From NCBI GenBank assembly GCA_020852965.1, contig JADYZV010000081.1:1-64000 (forward strand): a DNA stretch of 64,000 nt. The letters are read 5' to 3'. The notes beneath the pieces are model-generated. The model was not told the origin of the DNA. It worked only from the letters and a program-made list of their open reading frames with translations, and searched no databases. The translations under genes and the position numbers were made by a program. This document shows, one piece after another, positions 61,215-64,000 of the stretch. The DNA is from Pirellulaceae bacterium (GTDB lineage: Bacteria > Planctomycetota > Planctomycetia > Pirellulales > Pirellulaceae). Every line of letters begins with the position of its first letter. Within the stretch, counting starts at the first letter, position 1.

Positions 61215-61331
61215 TATCAATTGGAATTTACACCGATTCATGTTCGTTTCTATGTTGAAACCGATCGTAGTCATGTGCGCTGCCCCGGTTGTGACTGCAC
61301 TTTAACAGAACATCGTAAAACAGTATATTAT
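61215..61331 (+). pseudogene. Possible remnant of an IS66-like transposase zinc-binding region
   Basis: A 39-codon open segment between stops encodes YQLEFTPIHVRFYVETDRSH, then VRCPGCDCTL and EHRKTVYY. The C-P-G-C-D-C cluster after a basic stretch resembles the zinc-binding part near the N-terminus of some transposases (IS66 type). There is no start codon context and no flanking transposase sequence, so this is a weak call. Confidence 0.25.
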
Positions 61332-61545
61332 TGATGAACCCTTGCTTAGCATTTCGTTGAACGCTGAGACGTTGCTGCACAAAATCAACGGCTGAGAGCG
61401 TCAAAACCGATCAGACCTTGATTGACATGTTGCACTTTGATCCTACTCGGGTGGTCGATCGCAGTGATCGAATGTTGGTGACCGAGCACGATCTATTCCG
61501 ACATGTGGAGATAGAAGTTTTCGTGCGACGTGATCGAGGCGCATG

Positions 61546-61598
61546 GATTCGCGCTCATTGGCGTGATTCGCGGGCAAAATCAACAACGGCCCACGAAT
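61546..61598 (+). repeat. 53-base dispersed repeat (GCGTGATTCGCGGGCAA family), copy 2
   Basis: GCGTGATTCGCGGGC (61561-61575) and GCCCACGAATCACGC (61589-61603) are inverted with one mismatch, forming a hairpin that overlaps the end of the element. It sits immediately next to the stop of the DHDPS-like gene, where it could act as terminator. Confidence 0.75.
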
Positions 61599-61604
61599 CA
61601 CGCT

Positions 61605-62543
61605 TCATGCTTCGAGCCTTGTGAGTATTTCCTGAAGAATGGCGACGTCGGAATCGGGACGTGTGGCGCTGCCGGGATAGGTCAACGATGTTTGGATCCA
61701 TCCCCGCGCATTCAAGAACTGGGCCGCGCTGTGCTTGTAAGCGGGAACCGGAGAGCGAAATGCGAAGAAGCCGAGATACTGAAGCAGGTCATTGAGTTCA
61801 TAGAAGCCGCTGTCTCCGCTCTCCCACATCCGATCGCGCCTTGCAAACTCGGCAGGAGCGAACGTGCTGAGTCCCAGCAAATAGTCGCTGCCGTACATGA
61901 CCATGTCGATTGCTAGATCGTTTCCCGTGAGCACCATAAAATCGGGACGGACGGCATCACGAATTGCCAAACGTTGCCATTCCAGTTGCCGATTGAGCGA
62001 CGAATGTTTTGCGCCCAGGCACTCGGGGATCTGGATCAGTCGCTCGTAGACATCCAAGCCGTAGATTGCACCAAAGGGCGCAAACATCTTTCCCAACTCA
62101 AATGCGTAGAAACCGTCCGAGTGCTTGCCGATGCGAGCGTAAGCCTCAAGTAGTTTTTCGGCAGGCTGCTCGGTAAGCCCAAAACTCTGAAAAATGACAG
62201 GCTTGCCTCCCAAGGATTGAATCTCATCCATGCGCGCACGATACGCATCGAAGTCAAACGCGGCACCGGTTTTGTCGCCGACAAACGCACCTGCGATGAA
62301 CGGTCGGCCCGCGGTGACTTGTTGCGTTTCCTTCAGCACTGCGAGCCGCTGCTCTGCACTGATCAAGTTGCCGTAGCCTGTGTCCATGTTGACGGCTGGG
62401 ACGAGTCCTGCGTCTGAGGTGCGCGCGACGTGGTCACGAAAACCGGGCCAGTCGATCTCGCTGCTCGATAGGAGAGGGAGCAAAATCGCGGACATCCCGG
62501 TGATCTTGCGCTGGTAACGAATGGGTGGTGTGTTTTTCATCAT
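61605..62543 (-). CDS. Dihydrodipicolinate synthase-family lyase
   Basis: I place the start at 62543; the upstream frame that continues to 62849 overlaps the divergent gene and is probably not translated. The roughly 312-residue product is a TIM barrel of the DHDPS/N-acetylneuraminate lyase family with [16 protein letters not shown] at the start, the TGYG segment, and [13 protein letters not shown], where Lys is the likely Schiff-base residue. Members split or join pyruvate and aldehydes. Specificity is not visible. The divergent AraC gene is its likely regulator. Confidence 0.8.
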   Translation of the reverse strand: MMKNTPPIRYQRKITGMSAILLPLLSSSEIDWPGFRDHVARTSDAGLVPAVNMDTGYGNLISAEQRLAVLKETQQVTAGRPFIAGAFVGDKTGAAFDFDAYRARMDEIQSLGGKPVIFQSFGLTEQPAEKLLEAYARIGKHSDGFYAFELGKMFAPFGAIYGLDVYERLIQIPECLGAKHSSLNRQLEWQRLAIRDAVRPDFMVLTGNDLAIDMVMYGSDYLLGLSTFAPAEFARRDRMWESGDSGFYELNDLLQYLGFFAFRSPVPAYKHSAAQFLNARGWIQTSLTYPGSATRPDSDVAILQEILTRLEA

Positions 62544-62674
62544 GAGAGGCAGCATACAAGGACAGAGACTATTTACTTGGCGATTTGAGCGTAAAGCACT
62601 GGCGTTTTGGGCAAATGGAGGCACAATGGATGTGCCGTTTGTCATCCGTTTCTCGAGACTAAGCCCACGGGTCC

Positions 62675-63532
62675 ATGCCTCCGCCACGCCTCTCGAACTC
62701 AATAAGCGAAGCTCGTACCTCACCGGTTCCACAGGATATGCGCGCAACCGGCCTGTGGGTGTTCGAGAGTCGCCACGCGGAATCGTTTTCGATGTCCGTG
62801 ACGGAACATTCCTTTCTGAAATTGCTTTGGATTCGCGAAGGCCGGGCAAAGATTCGTTTCAAGGGAGCATCTCCAGATTGCGAAACGGGCAATCTGGTGA
62901 TCGTTCCGCCCTTTACTTCGCACCGCATCGTCGATTCCCTCGATGCACCGGTTTCATTGTATGGGCTTGGAGTGGATACCAAACAGTTGAAATGCGTTGA
63001 ACCGGTGTTGGCAACATTTCAATCCGGCGTCTATTTGGGACAACGACTTGGAGCGCTAAGTATTGAGCAGCATTTTCGCAAGCTGTTGTATTTGGTCGAC
63101 CAAGAGGGAGCTGCAAGTCAGTTTTCTTCGGTTGCCGTCGCGCTGGAGTTGCTCGCGGAGCTGGCCTTGAAGATGGCTCAGCCGGAAAGTAGGACGAGCA
63201 CGACTCCCAAGCCGTTTAGCGACCCGCTGCTGGAAACCTACCTGGTTTGGCTCCAGCGGAACTTTTTTGAATCACTGACGCTCGACGGTGCGGCCAAGGC
63301 TTCCGGAATGTCGCGCCGGACCTTCACCAGCCAGTTCAAAGCAAGAACGGGAATGACGTGGTTGGAGTACGTGAATGCACTTCGCGTTCAGCGAGCAGAG
63401 GAATTGCTGAAGGACGCCGATCGAAAAGTAACCTCGATCGCGTTTCAATGTGGCTTCGATGATTTGTCGACTTTTTACCGGGCCTTCAAGCGAGTCACCG
63501 GTCGAACTCCGGGAGGCGATTCAACCCCATGA
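62675..63532 (+). CDS. AraC-family transcriptional regulator
   Basis: The 285-residue product has an N-terminal cupin-like domain (about 35-110: [29 protein letters not shown]) and two C-terminal helix-turn-helix motifs ([22 protein letters not shown] and [20 protein letters not shown], ending in TGRTPG). It is divergent from the DHDPS-like gene, with the likely operator in the 131 bases between starts (62544-62674). A start later than 62675 is possible, since the first 20 residues are not conserved. Confidence 0.88.
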   Translation: MPPPRLSNSISEARTSPVPQDMRATGLWVFESRHAESFSMSVTEHSFLKLLWIREGRAKIRFKGASPDCETGNLVIVPPFTSHRIVDSLDAPVSLYGLGVDTKQLKCVEPVLATFQSGVYLGQRLGALSIEQHFRKLLYLVDQEGAASQFSSVAVALELLAELALKMAQPESRTSTTPKPFSDPLLETYLVWLQRNFFESLTLDGAAKASGMSRRTFTSQFKARTGMTWLEYVNALRVQRAEELLKDADRKVTSIAFQCGFDDLSTFYRAFKRVTGRTPGGDSTP

Positions 63533-63749
63533 CGCTACACCGTTTGGGCACTTTCGGCGGTGATCGGAAACGCTGGAATCCTTTTTAGCGGGACTTGAAA
63601 TCGAAGGACGGTCCAATGGCCCAAGAACTGTTTTCCAAATCTAACGCTGCGAGACTCAGTGGTCGTGAATCCTGTTACATTACACCGGTGTCCTGCGGTT
63701 TCAAGTGTTGGCTGCATGACTTCTTACTCTACACCGGCGGGGTGTCGCC

Positions 63750-64000
63750 ATGACTTCAGGCAAATCGCGATCTAAATGGTCACTCGGGAGCCTGTTTGGA
63801 TTGAATGGTCCGGTTCGCCGACAAGAATATGTATGGGTTGGTCTCGTCGCGATGCCCTTAAAGTATTTCGTAGAAGCCGTTGTAATCTTCCGCTTCACTG
63901 GGCATAGCTATTCGCCGTTGGACTTCATCAATCCACTACTTTCCAGCCGTGAACAGTTGGTCGCTTGGGTGGAGAACGTCACGCAGCAGAATCCGACCTA
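63750..64000 (+). CDS. DUF805-like membrane protein, 5' part
   Basis: GGCGGGG lies nine bases before ATG 63750. The first 83 residues continue to the right edge of the window. The segment WSLGSLFGLNGPVRRQEYVW resembles the N-terminal signature of DUF805 proteins, followed by the first hydrophobic stretch (VGLVAMPLKYFVEAVVIF). DUF805 proteins are small inner-membrane proteins of unknown function. The gap from 63533 to 63749 shows nothing else. Confidence 0.5.
   Translation, partial: MTSGKSRSKWSLGSLFGLNGPVRRQEYVWVGLVAMPLKYFVEAVVIFRFTGHSYSPLDFINPLLSSREQLVAWVENVTQQNPT

Larger units (their letters stand above)
60992..61604. other. Intergenic region, about 600 bases, with repeat and transposase remnant
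   Basis: No intact gene is present. A possible zinc-binding transposase fragment lies at 61215-61331 and the 53-base repeat at 61546-61598. AT content is higher than in the flanks around 61290-61340. The promoter of the beta-oxidation operon should lie near its left edge. Confidence 0.5.

Overview
The window reads as a piece of a planctomycete chromosome (Planctomycetota, probably a Pirellulales/Rhodopirellula-like organism). The evidence is the gene set: an ECF sigma factor directly ahead of a large Ser/Thr kinase with a beta-propeller, FHA and SHD1 domain proteins, secreted ThuA/DUF1080 proteins, a very large secreted dehydrogenase-cytochrome c-ThuA protein, and a secreted cysteine-rich repeat protein. 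Genes are spaced loosely, and many gaps hold palindromic dispersed repeats. No rRNA, tRNA or CRISPR array was seen.

Layout. 1-1500: the end of a transposase-like gene and a convergent Calx-beta gene, both terminating inside one palindrome. 1.6-5.7 kb: an amino-acid permease fused to a protein kinase, then a ThuA-DUF1080 protein. 5.8-10.8 kb: a leftward group with SCO1-like and DUF420-PQQ proteins (cytochrome oxidase assembly context), a degenerate receiver domain, a small lipoprotein and a cupin. 11.5-16.8 kb: the cysteine-rich protein with its terminator, and the ThuA/cytochrome c giant. 17.2-32.6 kb: a Tm-1-like protein (UPF0261) and, 10.8 kb later, its usual TIM-barrel partner, followed by a serine hydrolase and a LarA-type racemase. 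Between the two halves lies a signalling island: sigma factor, kinase, two FHA proteins, a STAS-like protein and several small proteins. 32.9-37.2 kb: a truncated GH130, a two-domain GT4 and a full GH130. 37.3-40.3 kb: SGNH hydrolase, Uma2 nuclease, an unknown small protein and a nucleoside hydrolase.

40.6-50.9 kb is a coherent sugar-use cassette: a divergent AraC regulator, then a fucose-isomerase-like enzyme, split transketolase, FGGY kinase, lipoprotein sugar-binding protein, DUF2291 protein, double ABC ATPase and permease. Many of these genes overlap by a few bases. The gene set fits uptake, isomerisation, phosphorylation and transketolase cleavage of a pentose; D-apiose is one candidate. 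51.3-61.0 kb is a leftward fatty-acid beta-oxidation operon: acyl-CoA ligase, thiolase, FadJ-like protein, acyl-CoA dehydrogenase, nitronate monooxygenase-like protein and a KAS III. 61.6-63.5 kb holds a DHDPS-like aldolase/lyase with a divergent AraC regulator. A DUF805-like membrane protein runs off the right edge.

The most notable signals are the permease-kinase fusion whose linker is encoded by a palindromic repeat, the several families of palindromic repeats, the split of the Tm-1-like pair by the kinase island, the sugar cassette, and the 40-cysteine repeat protein.
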